Assembly: GCA_963667375.1 (NCBI GenBank)
Contig: OY763323.1
Location: 3,534,001-3,598,000, forward strand
Source of the DNA: G963556115 sp963667375
GTDB lineage: Bacteria; Planctomycetota; SZUA-567
Reading direction: 5' to 3'
DNA: 64,000 nucleotides
In this document: one piece after another, positions 1 through 8,480 of the stretch
Position numbering within the stretch: position 1 is the first letter of the stretch
Layout of the letters: the number at the start of each line of letters is the position of its first letter
Notes under the pieces: generated by a model
What the model was told of the DNA's origin: nothing
What the model saw: only the letters and a program-made list of their open reading frames with translations
Databases searched by the model: none
Program-made: the position numbers and the translations under genes

Positions 1-840
1 AAAGACCGGCTGGATGCAATCACAAAATACATCAATCAGGATAGCGGAACCGGTGAGTGGAAGCTATATGCCACCATGAACAAATCGAATCTCTACCCCA
101 AAACCTGCGGTACACCACCGTTTCTCGCTAAAAGTACCTACCTGAACCGCGGTGAACTACTGGCAGTCAGACTGGGGACTCAGGACCAGCAATGGATAAA
201 GGTCAAGAATCCCATATTCCTTAAAAAGCCCAAAAAATCCAACTATCTGCCGCCACCGGCTCTTCCTTTCTCAACCCCGTTTTTCGATGGATTTAAAAGC
301 GAAGATACCGGAAAGTTTATGAAACTTGCCTGGTTTGCATCACTGGCAACAGCAGGAGCAGTCTATAATATAATTGACTGGGGCTATGACCTTTCAAGCC
401 GTAACCTGATAAAAGAATGGGATATCAACAGTGAAAATGACCGCCGGATCTTCCAGACTCTCGTATTTGTCGAACGTACGGAGAGTAACCACTCGTTTAT
501 GGCGAAAGGTTTCTTCAAACCGTTTGCCGGGGCTACAATACTGGCCGCCAGCGGCTCAGAAGCGGTCAATGAATATGATGAACTGCTGCAGAATAATGTG
601 ATAGCCAAGGTGCCGGTAATAAAACAGATTATAAATCTGGTAATGATGCTGCCCTGGAGATTGTGGACAAGTATGGGTGCAAATTATCAGCCGCGATTGA
701 ACGCCATAGATCCGCAACTCTTCGACGCTGTTCTGAAAATATCCGATAACTCTGCAATGAAAAATGCACTGCTGACCAATACCGGACTGAAGTCGGATGA
801 TCTTTCCGCAGCGAACCTGAAAAATGCCTTTGTCCACTGA
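1..840 (+). CDS. Hypothetical protein, 5' end outside the window (Tad-locus neighbour)
   Basis: The reading frame is open from base 1, so the gene starts upstream; an in-frame ATG at 76 is internal or an alternative start. The visible 279 codons end at TGA 838-840. I do not recognise the family. There is one moderately hydrophobic stretch (FMKLAWFASLATAGAVYNII, encoded near 318-377) and a second near VIKQIINLVMMLPWRLW; the rest is mixed and soluble-looking. It lies 20 bp ahead of a TadE-like pseudopilin gene on the same strand and converges with the Tad operon, so a role in pilus assembly is plausible by position only. Confidence 0.7.
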   Translation, partial: KDRLDAITKYINQDSGTGEWKLYATMNKSNLYPKTCGTPPFLAKSTYLNRGELLAVRLGTQDQQWIKVKNPIFLKKPKKSNYLPPPALPFSTPFFDGFKSEDTGKFMKLAWFASLATAGAVYNIIDWGYDLSSRNLIKEWDINSENDRRIFQTLVFVERTESNHSFMAKGFFKPFAGATILAASGSEAVNEYDELLQNNVIAKVPVIKQIINLVMMLPWRLWTSMGANYQPRLNAIDPQLFDAVLKISDNSAMKNALLTNTGLKSDDLSAANLKNAFVH

Positions 841-860
841 TTACCCGTTTGGAAAGAATA

Positions 861-1364
861 ATGCTTAAAATAATCAGAAATCTACACCGCCAGGACTCAG
901 CGATAGCCATGATGGAAGGGCTGCTCATCTGTGTGCCGATCTGGATCTTCTTCACTCTGATCCTGCATGTTCTCAATTACTGGGAAACCAACCATTTTGA
1001 TCATGTTATGAAACTTGGCACGGTAGTAAACGAAAGACTGGTCGCCACCAGCAGCAAGAATCTTGATACCGGCAAAGCCGCTGAAAAGAAATCACCCAGT
1101 GATAAGACCAAACCCGGATTCTACATGGAGAAATTAAGCTCTTCAAGTGATTTTCCCGTATATTATTATTACATCACCGACTATATATCAGCCAAGCGCA
1201 CCAGAAGAGTAAGCGGCTCCAGACGCTATGCAACCTGGATGTCACATCCGTTTCTCAAAGGGCAGAATCCCAATGACGAAGGCAAGCTTATACAGAAATG
1301 GTATGATAAAATGGGTAATAAAGTCCTGAATAACAACCGGAAATCACTGCAATTGGGTTCATAG
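861..1364 (+). CDS. TadE-like pseudopilin
   Basis: 167-residue protein with a short basic N-terminus followed by DSAIAMMEGLLICVPIWIFF, the pattern of TadE/TadF minor pilins: a Glu five residues after a small residue, then a single hydrophobic helix. The rest is a hydrophilic domain, probably outside the membrane. I start at ATG 861 because GGAAAG at 851-856 is a good ribosome binding site; a TTG at 849 in the same frame has none. It follows the upstream unknown gene by 20 bp and probably shares its transcript. In Tad systems such proteins are processed by a prepilin peptidase and help pilus biogenesis; no peptidase gene is in the window. Confidence 0.65.
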   Translation: MLKIIRNLHRQDSAIAMMEGLLICVPIWIFFTLILHVLNYWETNHFDHVMKLGTVVNERLVATSSKNLDTGKAAEKKSPSDKTKPGFYMEKLSSSSDFPVYYYYITDYISAKRTRRVSGSRRYATWMSHPFLKGQNPNDEGKLIQKWYDKMGNKVLNNNRKSLQLGS

Positions 1365-1386
1365 TACTCAGAGTCACGCCAGTTTA

Positions 1387-1569
1387 TTAATTCTTATCAC
1401 CTTCGATAGTCTTTACCGCATCACTTGTCTGTTTTATCGCCCAGGTGCTGAACTGATAGATAACGCCCAACAGCACCAGCGCAACCGTAATCAGCAACAT
1501 CCATTCCACCGTCTCAATAGCTTTATCATCCGAATGCCAACGCCCCAGCAGCTTCTTGATATATTTCAT
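1387..1569 (-). CDS. Flp-like pilin / pseudopilin
   Basis: A 60-residue protein: basic leader of about 14 residues, DDKAIETVEW, then a hydrophobic helix (MLLITVALVLLGVIYQF) and a short polar tail. Size and layout match Flp (type IVb) pilins, where the Glu after the cleavage site is needed for assembly. A clear ribosome binding site (GGGAGA) lies 5 bases before the ATG. It is the last gene of the minus-strand Tad operon, 16 bp after the second small pilin gene. The residue before the likely cut is Ala rather than the usual Gly. It could be the major pilin or a minor one; no longer Flp gene is present in the window. Confidence 0.65.
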   Translation of the reverse strand: MKYIKKLLGRWHSDDKAIETVEWMLLITVALVLLGVIYQFSTWAIKQTSDAVKTIEGDKN

Positions 1570-1585
1570 AATTTCTCCCGCAAAT

Positions 1586-1762
1586 CTACCCGAATGGTGT
1601 AGAGATAATAATCTCCGACCGGGTAAAGATATAAGCTATAATTGTTGATATCGAATAAGCCAAAGCCGAAAAAAGCAGGAAAGAAGCACCGGTAACCAGA
1701 ATCCACTCAACCGAAGATCCGGCATACTCATCCCGCAGCAGTCTAATTAGCAGTTTTTTCAT
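1586..1762 (-). CDS. Second small Flp-like pilin (58 aa)
   Basis: A short gene found by reading the minus strand between its neighbours: ATG at 1762-1760, TAG at 1588-1586. It starts 4 bp after the stop of the TadA-type ATPase gene, whose last codons supply a GGGAG ribosome binding site. The protein begins MKKLLIRLLRDEYAGSSVEW and continues with a hydrophobic helix of about 25 residues and a tail ending in STPFG. Positive leader, Glu followed by an aromatic, and one helix are the Flp/TadE plan. Together with the next gene it makes a pair of tiny pilins at the operon end. Confidence 0.6.
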   Translation of the reverse strand: MKKLLIRLLRDEYAGSSVEWILVTGASFLLFSALAYSISTIIAYIFTRSEIIISTPFG

Positions 1763-1766
1763 TACC

Positions 1767-2879
1767 CTACTCCCAGATACCGGCCGTCAATTTTACCGCA
1801 TCCTGCAAACCGAAAAGTTCAAGTTTATCCAGCATTTTCAGCTTCTGCCCAGTCCAGGCCAAAACGAAATCACCACCTGCCGTCCGCTCAAGCCGGAAAA
1901 TATCCTTCATAAGATACGTATTAGCCTGATGATCAAACCCGACCTCACTGATATGGGTAATACAACGCCGTCCATCATATAAACGCGAGGTCTGCACCAC
2001 CAGATTGAGCGCCTCGGCTATCTGCCGGCGAAGCGCCTCCACCGGAAGTCCCAGCTCTGCCATAAGCGCCATTACCTCCAGACGGGAACACGCCTGAAAC
2101 GGCGAATCCGCATGCACGGTAGCCATAGTACCGCCATGACCGCTGTTCATCGCCTGAATAACATCGACCGCTTCAGATCTGCGGATTTCACCGACAATAA
2201 TCCGGTCAGGACGCATACGCAACGACGCTACAAACATATCCCGGATCGTCACCTCTCCATGCCCGAATTCATCATTTGCCCGCGCCTGCATACTGACAAC
2301 ATGCTCCTGCTGCAGCTGAATTTCGCGCGTATCCTCGATAACAATTATCCGGTGACTGGGATCAAACCAGGACGACATTATATTGAGTAATGTGGTCTTA
2401 CCGGAACCGGTACCGCCACTTATTATTATATTCAGTTTGGCTTTGGTTGCAAGCTCCATAAATTCAAGAGCCTGTTCGGTAGCGGAACCTACCTTGAGAA
2501 GAAAATCAGGGGTTTTAGCAACCTGGGAAAATTTACGTATATTCAGACTGATCTTGCCGCTGGTAACCGGCGGCAGCACAATACAGACACGTGAACCATC
2601 TGGAAGATGACCATCCACTATCGGGGTATCATCGGTTATCGTTTTACCGCAGAACTGCGCAATGGTATTTACCGCAGCCAGCAGTGCACTGTCAGAAGGG
2701 AATCTGGCTGTGGTCTGTTCCAGCTTTCCGGCACGTTCAATATAAATATTACCAGAACCCAGTACCATCACCTCGGAAACACTGTCATCGGTGAGCAGAT
2801 CCTTTATCGGTGAGAGAAAGGCATTGATACCGACCTCATAAATCAGCTCGTCATTTTTCTTTTCAGACACGTTATTCAT
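1767..2879 (-). CDS. tadA: TadA/CpaF-type secretion ATPase (second copy)
   Basis: 370 residues. Walker A GGTGSGKT lies at about residues 155-162, an Asp box region reads RIIVIEDTREIQL, and the late part contains RMRPDRIIVGEIR and SGHGGTMATVHADSP, all hallmarks of VirB11/TadA hexameric ATPases that power pilus assembly at the inner membrane. The N-terminal part is much shorter than in typical CpaF. I start at ATG 2879, where GGAGGGGGAG lies just upstream; the start overlaps the end of the preceding gene by 8 bp, which suggests translational coupling. It is the second TadA in the same operon, the other being the FHA fusion at 8481-10364; one may drive retraction or act in a mixed motor. Confidence 0.88.
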   Translation of the reverse strand: MNNVSEKKNDELIYEVGINAFLSPIKDLLTDDSVSEVMVLGSGNIYIERAGKLEQTTARFPSDSALLAAVNTIAQFCGKTITDDTPIVDGHLPDGSRVCIVLPPVTSGKISLNIRKFSQVAKTPDFLLKVGSATEQALEFMELATKAKLNIIISGGTGSGKTTLLNIMSSWFDPSHRIIVIEDTREIQLQQEHVVSMQARANDEFGHGEVTIRDMFVASLRMRPDRIIVGEIRRSEAVDVIQAMNSGHGGTMATVHADSPFQACSRLEVMALMAELGLPVEALRRQIAEALNLVVQTSRLYDGRRCITHISEVGFDHQANTYLMKDIFRLERTAGGDFVLAWTGQKLKMLDKLELFGLQDAVKLTAGIWE

Positions 2880-5778
2880 GCGGCTCCCCCTCCGGGAAAC
2901 GTTCAACACTGACCGCCTCACTCGAACTGACATATTTCAAAGCAGTCTGCACCGCCAGAGCGAAATCAGCTGGCGAGAGCTCTGCCGGCAATCCGATATA
3001 TAAGCGGTACTGCGGGCCGGTAAGGAACGGATGCACCCGGGCTCCATGGATATTATGCAGTGCCAGTTCATTCTCCAGCAGCGAAGTTATCTTATTGGGA
3101 TCAATATTTATCTGCACTTCCAGATATTCCTGCATAGGCTGTAACCGCTGCAGCAGTGTTATCAATTCACCTTTGTCATAGACACAACCATCAACGGTAA
3201 CTTTATTGAGTACCGGTTCCGCCTCAACCTTGATCGCCCCGGTTGGAATAAGTGAAGCGACATAAATGCTCAGATCTGAAATCTGCAGTGCGACCCCAAG
3301 TTTCTTCCGTTCCAGAACATTCTCTTTTATCCGCTGATTAATGACCGCCTGCAACTTATCAGGATCGATACCATGCTGCTTCAAATCCCCATCGAGTTTC
3401 TGCAGTTCTTTTGCTGCTTCCGGATCGCCGGCCTCGGCCCTGGCCAGCAGTTCCTGCCTCTTTTTAGCAATATTCTGCAATTCTGTTAATGAATATGAAT
3501 TATCCCGGGTTTTATCGGCTTGTACTAACTCCTCAAGTTTATTAGGATCCACACCATTCTTACGCAAGATACCGTCTAGCTTTAACAGCTCAGCCGCAGC
3601 TTCGGTATCACCATTTTTCGCCCTTTGTGCCAGATCACGGCGAATATCGGCGATATGCGCCAGTTCATCCGGCGAATAATTGCAGGTACCGGAAACCGCT
3701 GTAGCGGAATCATTCTTTAGGGGTACAACCTTTTTCTCCGGCTCAGTCGCACCCAGACTGAGTCCGGCGGTAATATTATTGGGATCAATACCCTGATCGA
3801 TAAGTTTCTCATCAAACCGCTTCAATTTTTCAACTGCCGAATAATCTCCGTCACGCACCCGCTGTAACAGCTGGTTACGCTTATTCTGCAGATCACGAAG
3901 ATTGGAATCAATGCTGTCCTTATTTACATCATTCAGGTCATCCATCAGCTCCAGAGCCCGTTTACGCGCCTCGACACTTCCCTTATCCGACTCATTCTTG
4001 AGTTCCGCCAGCTGCTGTATCAGACGGTTCCGCTGACTATTTAGTGACTGGTCATAAGCACTGGCCAGCGAATTTCTAGCACTCGGCTGTATAAACTGTG
4101 AAAGCTTATGCTGAATGTCGTACATCTTCTTAAGCGTTTCCGGGTCTGGATTTTCTGGATCAATACTGTTTTTGAGATCCTCATACTCCTTCTGGAGTTG
4201 AAGCTTTTTATGATCGAGATCCTGATCGCTCATCGGCAGCAGATCTATCTCCTGCAGCTTGTCCGTTCTAATACCGGTATTCAGAGTATTACGGAAGGTC
4301 CGGTAATACGGATGCTCAACAACAATATCATAGTCACAATACCCCAGATCAATATTCGCCTGACCGTTTGAATCAGAGATCAGAGTAAAGCTTTTGGCTG
4401 GAGTTTTGCCATCTTCCTTGGAGTTCCGCGGTGTAACCGTTATATTGGCGCCAATAGCCTGGGGTTTTAAATAATAAGTTATATGAATTGACTCCGGCGG
4501 CTCCCGGTTAACCTTGAAAACCGCACAATACAGAATAGTTCCATCGCTATCAATAACCGCACACAACCCTTCGTATTCACCGAGACTCGGCAACTCCAGC
4601 AGATCGATAAAATCACCGGTACGGTTGTCAAAATTCGCCCGGTCCTGAACCTTGATCAGCCCCTGCTTGAGCTCAATCATAATTCTGGAACCCTGCGGGA
4701 TTCGGGTTGCATGCCCCTTGATGGTAATATAAGGGGTATTCGTTACAAATTTTTCTTCGCTCAATTGCAGCGTGATCTTGTTTCTGCGCTCAATCAGTAT
4801 ATTCATTCCAACCGCCGCTACTCCAACCGCGAGCACCAGCACAATCAGCAGAATCTTTGTCAGTGGGGTCAGTACTATCCCTGATTTCTCTTTTTTTACC
4901 TTATTATTGCGGATGACATTCACATCCTGCCGGACAATGCAGTCAAAAAGATCCTGAGCGGATTTTGCTCTGCCCGCAACATCCTTGTACAGCATCATCG
5001 ACACAATATCTGAAAGATCCTCAGGTATATCCGGAAGCAGCTCCTTGAGCGGGGGCAGAGTAAGCTGACTCGATGTATGCCAGTACATCCAACGCTCCGC
5101 CAGTGAATTATTGAGCTTATATTCATCGGTTTTCCGATTATATACCGCAGGAAACTGCTGCTGAAACAACTCCTGTCCCAGAGCATACTCATAAACTATC
5201 ATCCCGAGAGAATAAAGATTACTCTGTACCGACGGCGTAAAATTTTCTGCATCGAAAGACTCTGGCGCCATGTATTTCGCATAATCAGCACTCAATATTT
5301 CATCATTATCATAGCTCCTGGTGAGAGTATAACTGTTCATTATCCAGGAACCGTTGGCATTACTAATAATATTTTCAGGGAGCAGCGGATTAAAAAGCAG
5401 CGGTTCTTCGCGCTCATGCACCATGCGCAGCGCCTGCAGCATCTGGCTCACCAGCAGAGCCACCAGACTTAATGCAGCCGGATCATTTGAAATAATTTCC
5501 TTGATTGATTTCCCATAATCCTCAAAAACCATCCAGGCATTATTATCATGATCTATTTTCGAGCTCAGAATACCGGTTATAAACGGCGACTTGCCGATAT
5601 CGGCAAAGAGAGTAATCTCATCCCTGGCGCTCTTCGCGTCCTCAGCAGCTACCTGTCTAATAACCACCGGTCTGCTTATATTATCAGCAATCTTCTGTAT
5701 TCCACGATACAAGGTGTATTGTGATTTTTTCTCAAGCTCATTCTCAATAGCGACGCTGTCATCGAATACATCTACCAT
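2872..5778 (-). CDS. Pseudokinase-transmembrane protein with repeated coiled-coil ectodomain
   Basis: 968 residues. Residues 20-280 have a Ser/Thr kinase fold pattern (APES at 171-174, SLGMIVYEYALG) but the catalytic residues are gone: the beta-3 Lys position reads VVIR (38-41), the HRD loop reads FNPLLPENI (129-137), and no DFG is seen. One membrane helix follows at about 306-326. The outer part has a beta-rich region (340-500) and then a charged helical region with three related segments (about 623-670, 703-750 and 762-810), each ending in G-I/V-D-P. The C-terminal 130 residues may form a small alpha/beta domain. The plan of pseudokinase, one helix and export-side domain recalls YukC/EssB of type VII secretion. 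It lies between an FHA membrane protein and TadA, so I infer a scaffold of the Tad machine. Confidence 0.7.
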   Translation of the reverse strand: MVDVFDDSVAIENELEKKSQYTLYRGIQKIADNISRPVVIRQVAAEDAKSARDEITLFADIGKSPFITGILSSKIDHDNNAWMVFEDYGKSIKEIISNDPAALSLVALLVSQMLQALRMVHEREEPLLFNPLLPENIISNANGSWIMNSYTLTRSYDNDEILSADYAKYMAPESFDAENFTPSVQSNLYSLGMIVYEYALGQELFQQQFPAVYNRKTDEYKLNNSLAERWMYWHTSSQLTLPPLKELLPDIPEDLSDIVSMMLYKDVAGRAKSAQDLFDCIVRQDVNVIRNNKVKKEKSGIVLTPLTKILLIVLVLAVGVAAVGMNILIERRNKITLQLSEEKFVTNTPYITIKGHATRIPQGSRIMIELKQGLIKVQDRANFDNRTGDFIDLLELPSLGEYEGLCAVIDSDGTILYCAVFKVNREPPESIHITYYLKPQAIGANITVTPRNSKEDGKTPAKSFTLISDSNGQANIDLGYCDYDIVVEHPYYRTFRNTLNTGIRTDKLQEIDLLPMSDQDLDHKKLQLQKEYEDLKNSIDPENPDPETLKKMYDIQHKLSQFIQPSARNSLASAYDQSLNSQRNRLIQQLAELKNESDKGSVEARKRALELMDDLNDVNKDSIDSNLRDLQNKRNQLLQRVRDGDYSAVEKLKRFDEKLIDQGIDPNNITAGLSLGATEPEKKVVPLKNDSATAVSGTCNYSPDELAHIADIRRDLAQRAKNGDTEAAAELLKLDGILRKNGVDPNKLEELVQADKTRDNSYSLTELQNIAKKRQELLARAEAGDPEAAKELQKLDGDLKQHGIDPDKLQAVINQRIKENVLERKKLGVALQISDLSIYVASLIPTGAIKVEAEPVLNKVTVDGCVYDKGELITLLQRLQPMQEYLEVQINIDPNKITSLLENELALHNIHGARVHPFLTGPQYRLYIGLPAELSPADFALAVQTALKYVSSSEAVSVERFPEGEPHE

Positions 5779-5796
5779 TTCTTATCCCCATCAATA

Positions 5797-6627
5797 TTAT
5801 TTATTGTCCACTTCGGCTCGAAGCTCTTCAATTCTCAAATTTATAAACCACCAGAATGCATTCAAATATGCCTTATCACCTTCCGCGACCGACAGACTTT
5901 CGGAAGGATCCAGTATACGCACCCGATTCATCATGGCATAGAGCATCAGAGGATTATCCTCAACACACTCTACTACCGGTTTACCCTCTGTTACTCCTGC
6001 TACCGGAATTATCGTCAGCAGCGTATAAAGCTCACCCCACTTCTTCAGCGCATAATTATTATCACCGCTGTTATCTCGGATCCAGGCATCAGCAAATATA
6101 TCATTGACCTTTTCATTAATCTGCCGGTTATCCTCCCAGACATTGAGCCGTTTATAAATTCTTGAGTACGCCAAATTCCATTCACTGGTTGTAATTTCAC
6201 TATCGACAATATTCTTGTGCCGCAGCGATTTAACCATATATCCGGCACCACTGGCAACAATCAGCAGAATAATCAGCGGGAAAACGATATTTGCCAGTTT
6301 CACCCCATTGCGATCACCGGCCGAGCAGAGCTTGATATTGACGCCATCACCGATAGTTATTGTATTACCGGTCTTTAGAAAGACCTTATTGTTGACAAAT
6401 TTACCGTCAACATAAAGTCCGCGTGATGATAGATTCTCCACCATCACCCGCTTATTGCTCTGCGAAATTACAAAGTGCTCCGCCATCACACCGGGATCAC
6501 TGAGCACAATCTCATTTACATCGAGCGAACCGACAAGCAGATTTTCATCACCGATCTTATATATCTTTCCCGCGGATTCACCGGAAAGAATCTCAATATA
6601 ATAATTTTCCTGCTGTTGAGTCACCAT
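5797..6627 (-). CDS. FHA-domain single-pass membrane protein
   Basis: 276 residues. The first 105 residues form a forkhead-associated domain: LLVGSLDVNEIVL, then EHFVIS, ENLSSRGLYVDG and the terminal TITIGDG strand. The usual GR and SxxH binding residues are partly replaced (GS, AEHF), so phospho-threonine binding is uncertain. A membrane helix (IVFPLIILLIVASGAGYMV) follows at about residues 113-131, then a domain of roughly 145 residues of no family I recognise. FHA, one helix and a periplasmic domain is the plan of YscD/PrgH-type ring proteins in secretion systems. It sits between tadC and the pseudokinase gene (18 bp gap) and the two probably act together. Confidence 0.72.
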   Translation of the reverse strand: MVTQQQENYYIEILSGESAGKIYKIGDENLLVGSLDVNEIVLSDPGVMAEHFVISQSNKRVMVENLSSRGLYVDGKFVNNKVFLKTGNTITIGDGVNIKLCSAGDRNGVKLANIVFPLIILLIVASGAGYMVKSLRHKNIVDSEITTSEWNLAYSRIYKRLNVWEDNRQINEKVNDIFADAWIRDNSGDNNYALKKWGELYTLLTIIPVAGVTEGKPVVECVEDNPLMLYAMMNRVRILDPSESLSVAEGDKAYLNAFWWFINLRIEELRAEVDNK

Positions 6628-6639
6628 TTAAAATACCTG

Positions 6640-7602
6640 TTATCCGAACGAAAGACCAAGATTGTTAAAATCATCCAGGAACTTTATAATAAAAGGACCA
6701 AAAAGAATAATCAGACCACCGATAAGAATCAGAAAACCCGGTACAAGAATTTTCACTTTCGCTTTCCCTGCCTTGTCCTGCGCCTCCATTATACGTATTT
6801 TTTTATACTTTGATGATGAGTTCTCCAGTAAAGACGCGATCGGACGGCCGAACTTCAAGGCATTGATTATCTCATCCGCGAAGCTCTGGGCAATCGGCAC
6901 CGGCTGCAGCCGCTGCCTGAATCCGGTCATTGCCTCAGCCATTGACGCACCGCGCTCTATATCATACAGCACCGCGTCAAACTCCTCACCTATAGGATGG
7001 ACACCATAATTCAGCACAATCATTTCCATCGCCTTCTGCAGAGAAGCACCAGCATTCATAGTCATACTCAATATGTCCATGACATACGGCATCATACGTG
7101 AAACATTCGCAAAACGCTTCTCAATAATGGTATGAATCCAGGTCTTGACAAAAATATACGACATCGCAAAGCCAAAGAACGGCGCACCTACCAGCAAGGC
7201 CGGGCTCATCCGTAAAAATGCCAGCGCATATATCAGCGCGATCCAGATAGCGGAGAAGTAGACCAGCCCCAGCAGCTGGTCATCACTCATATTCTTTGGC
7301 CAGCCGGCACGGGCATAAATAGCAACCAGCTCCTGCCGCACACTCCCCCCGCCCATAGCTCTGCCGATAGCGGCGAAGATATTCATTAATTTAGCCCGGG
7401 TAGTCCCGTCATCCGGATAGACCATACGCGCGCGCCGCAGATAACCGAACTCACTGGTTTTTGCTTCGACTACCGCGGTTTTTCGTCTGTCAGATTTACC
7501 GCTGCTCCTGGACGGGATAAATAATACCCATACCAGCACACCGACAGCAATCCCGGTAAAGAATAGTATTAATGTCTGCAGCAGTATATTCAGATCAAAC
7601 AT
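6640..7602 (-). CDS. tadC: Tad pilus inner-membrane platform protein TadC
   Basis: 320 residues with a type II secretion F domain. Several hydrophobic helices are visible: one at the N-terminus, two around LVYFSAIWIALIYALAFLRM and VGAPFFGFAMSYIFV, and one at the C-terminus. Between them is the family core with MMPYVMDILSMTMNAGASLQKAMEMI and the FADEIINALKFGRPIASLL helix. I start at ATG 7602; an in-frame TTG at 7617 exists but has no ribosome binding site of its own. It follows tadB with a 15-bp gap, the standard tadB-tadC order. The pair forms the platform on which the TadA ATPase acts. Confidence 0.88.
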   Translation of the reverse strand: MFDLNILLQTLILFFTGIAVGVLVWVLFIPSRSSGKSDRRKTAVVEAKTSEFGYLRRARMVYPDDGTTRAKLMNIFAAIGRAMGGGSVRQELVAIYARAGWPKNMSDDQLLGLVYFSAIWIALIYALAFLRMSPALLVGAPFFGFAMSYIFVKTWIHTIIEKRFANVSRMMPYVMDILSMTMNAGASLQKAMEMIVLNYGVHPIGEEFDAVLYDIERGASMAEAMTGFRQRLQPVPIAQSFADEIINALKFGRPIASLLENSSSKYKKIRIMEAQDKAGKAKVKILVPGFLILIGGLIILFGPFIIKFLDDFNNLGLSFG

Positions 7603-7617
7603 AATTTCACTCAGCAA

Positions 7618-8466
7618 CTAATAGTCAATTCTAACAATCCGCCGTGCCCAATAGTATCCGGTGCCGATAAATACTCCAGCTACACAGAGTATTCCAAACC
7701 CGAGCCAGGTATTGAACATCTCCATCACCGAATCACTGTCAATAACCGTAACGATAGCCAGCATCAGCGGTGGTGCCGCCAGCAGCCCCCAGGTGGAAGC
7801 CCGTCCCTCGGCAGTAGCCGCCTTGATCTCCTTTTTCATCGCATTCTGACTTTCCAGAGACGCACTGAGTTCCTCCAGCGTTTTTACGATATTGCCTCCC
7901 AGCTGATTATTCATAATGACAATAATAGCGAAAAGCTGAAAACTTGGTAAATCCAGTCGCTGAGAAGCAGACATTACAATGCTGTCGAAATTTTCTCCCA
8001 TCTCCCAGCCCTGTGACATAATCAGACACTCATACATCATCGGTGGCGGGAAATCCTCTGCCAGCTGTTTTAAGGACTGCGTAAATGACAATCCGGATCC
8101 AAGCAGGATACCCAGTCGCCGTATCATCTGCGGCAACTGGTTGTCCAGTTCTTCCAGCCTTTTTTTCCACTTTATATCGGCTACCAGTTGCGGGATAAAC
8201 CAGAAAGCAAGCCAGAGCGCAAGACCGAGAATTTTGAGTGAGAACAAGAAATAAAATAACGGCATTATCACCAGAAACATCAGACAATACCAGTAATATA
8301 CATACTTCGCCGAGTCCCTGACATCAGGTTTGAAGCGCAGCCGTATCTCATCAAGCCAGGCGACATCATGATCTATTCTCCGGCTTACCCCATTGCGGAA
8401 ACTCCACACCAGAGCGGCAACCGCAACACCGGTAAATAAGGCAATACCCAGAGTATAATCAGTCAT
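7618..8466 (-). CDS. tadB: Tad pilus inner-membrane platform protein TadB
   Basis: 282 residues with the type II secretion F fold: an N-terminal helix, a pair of helices (YWYCLMFLVIMPLFYFLFSL and LGLALWLAFWFIPQLV), the cytoplasmic core with LDNQLPQMIRRLGILLGSGL and FQLFAIIVIMNNQLGGNI, and C-terminal helices. LPQ...ILLxSGLSF and the Gln-Leu-Gly-Gly-Asn motif are typical of TadB. A ribosome binding site (GAGAGGG) precedes the ATG. It is 14 bp downstream of the FHA-TadA ATPase gene and just upstream of tadC. Confidence 0.88.
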   Translation of the reverse strand: MTDYTLGIALFTGVAVAALVWSFRNGVSRRIDHDVAWLDEIRLRFKPDVRDSAKYVYYWYCLMFLVIMPLFYFLFSLKILGLALWLAFWFIPQLVADIKWKKRLEELDNQLPQMIRRLGILLGSGLSFTQSLKQLAEDFPPPMMYECLIMSQGWEMGENFDSIVMSASQRLDLPSFQLFAIIVIMNNQLGGNIVKTLEELSASLESQNAMKKEIKAATAEGRASTWGLLAAPPLMLAIVTVIDSDSVMEMFNTWLGFGILCVAGVFIGTGYYWARRIVRIDY

Positions 8467-8480
8467 AATATAAGCCCTCT

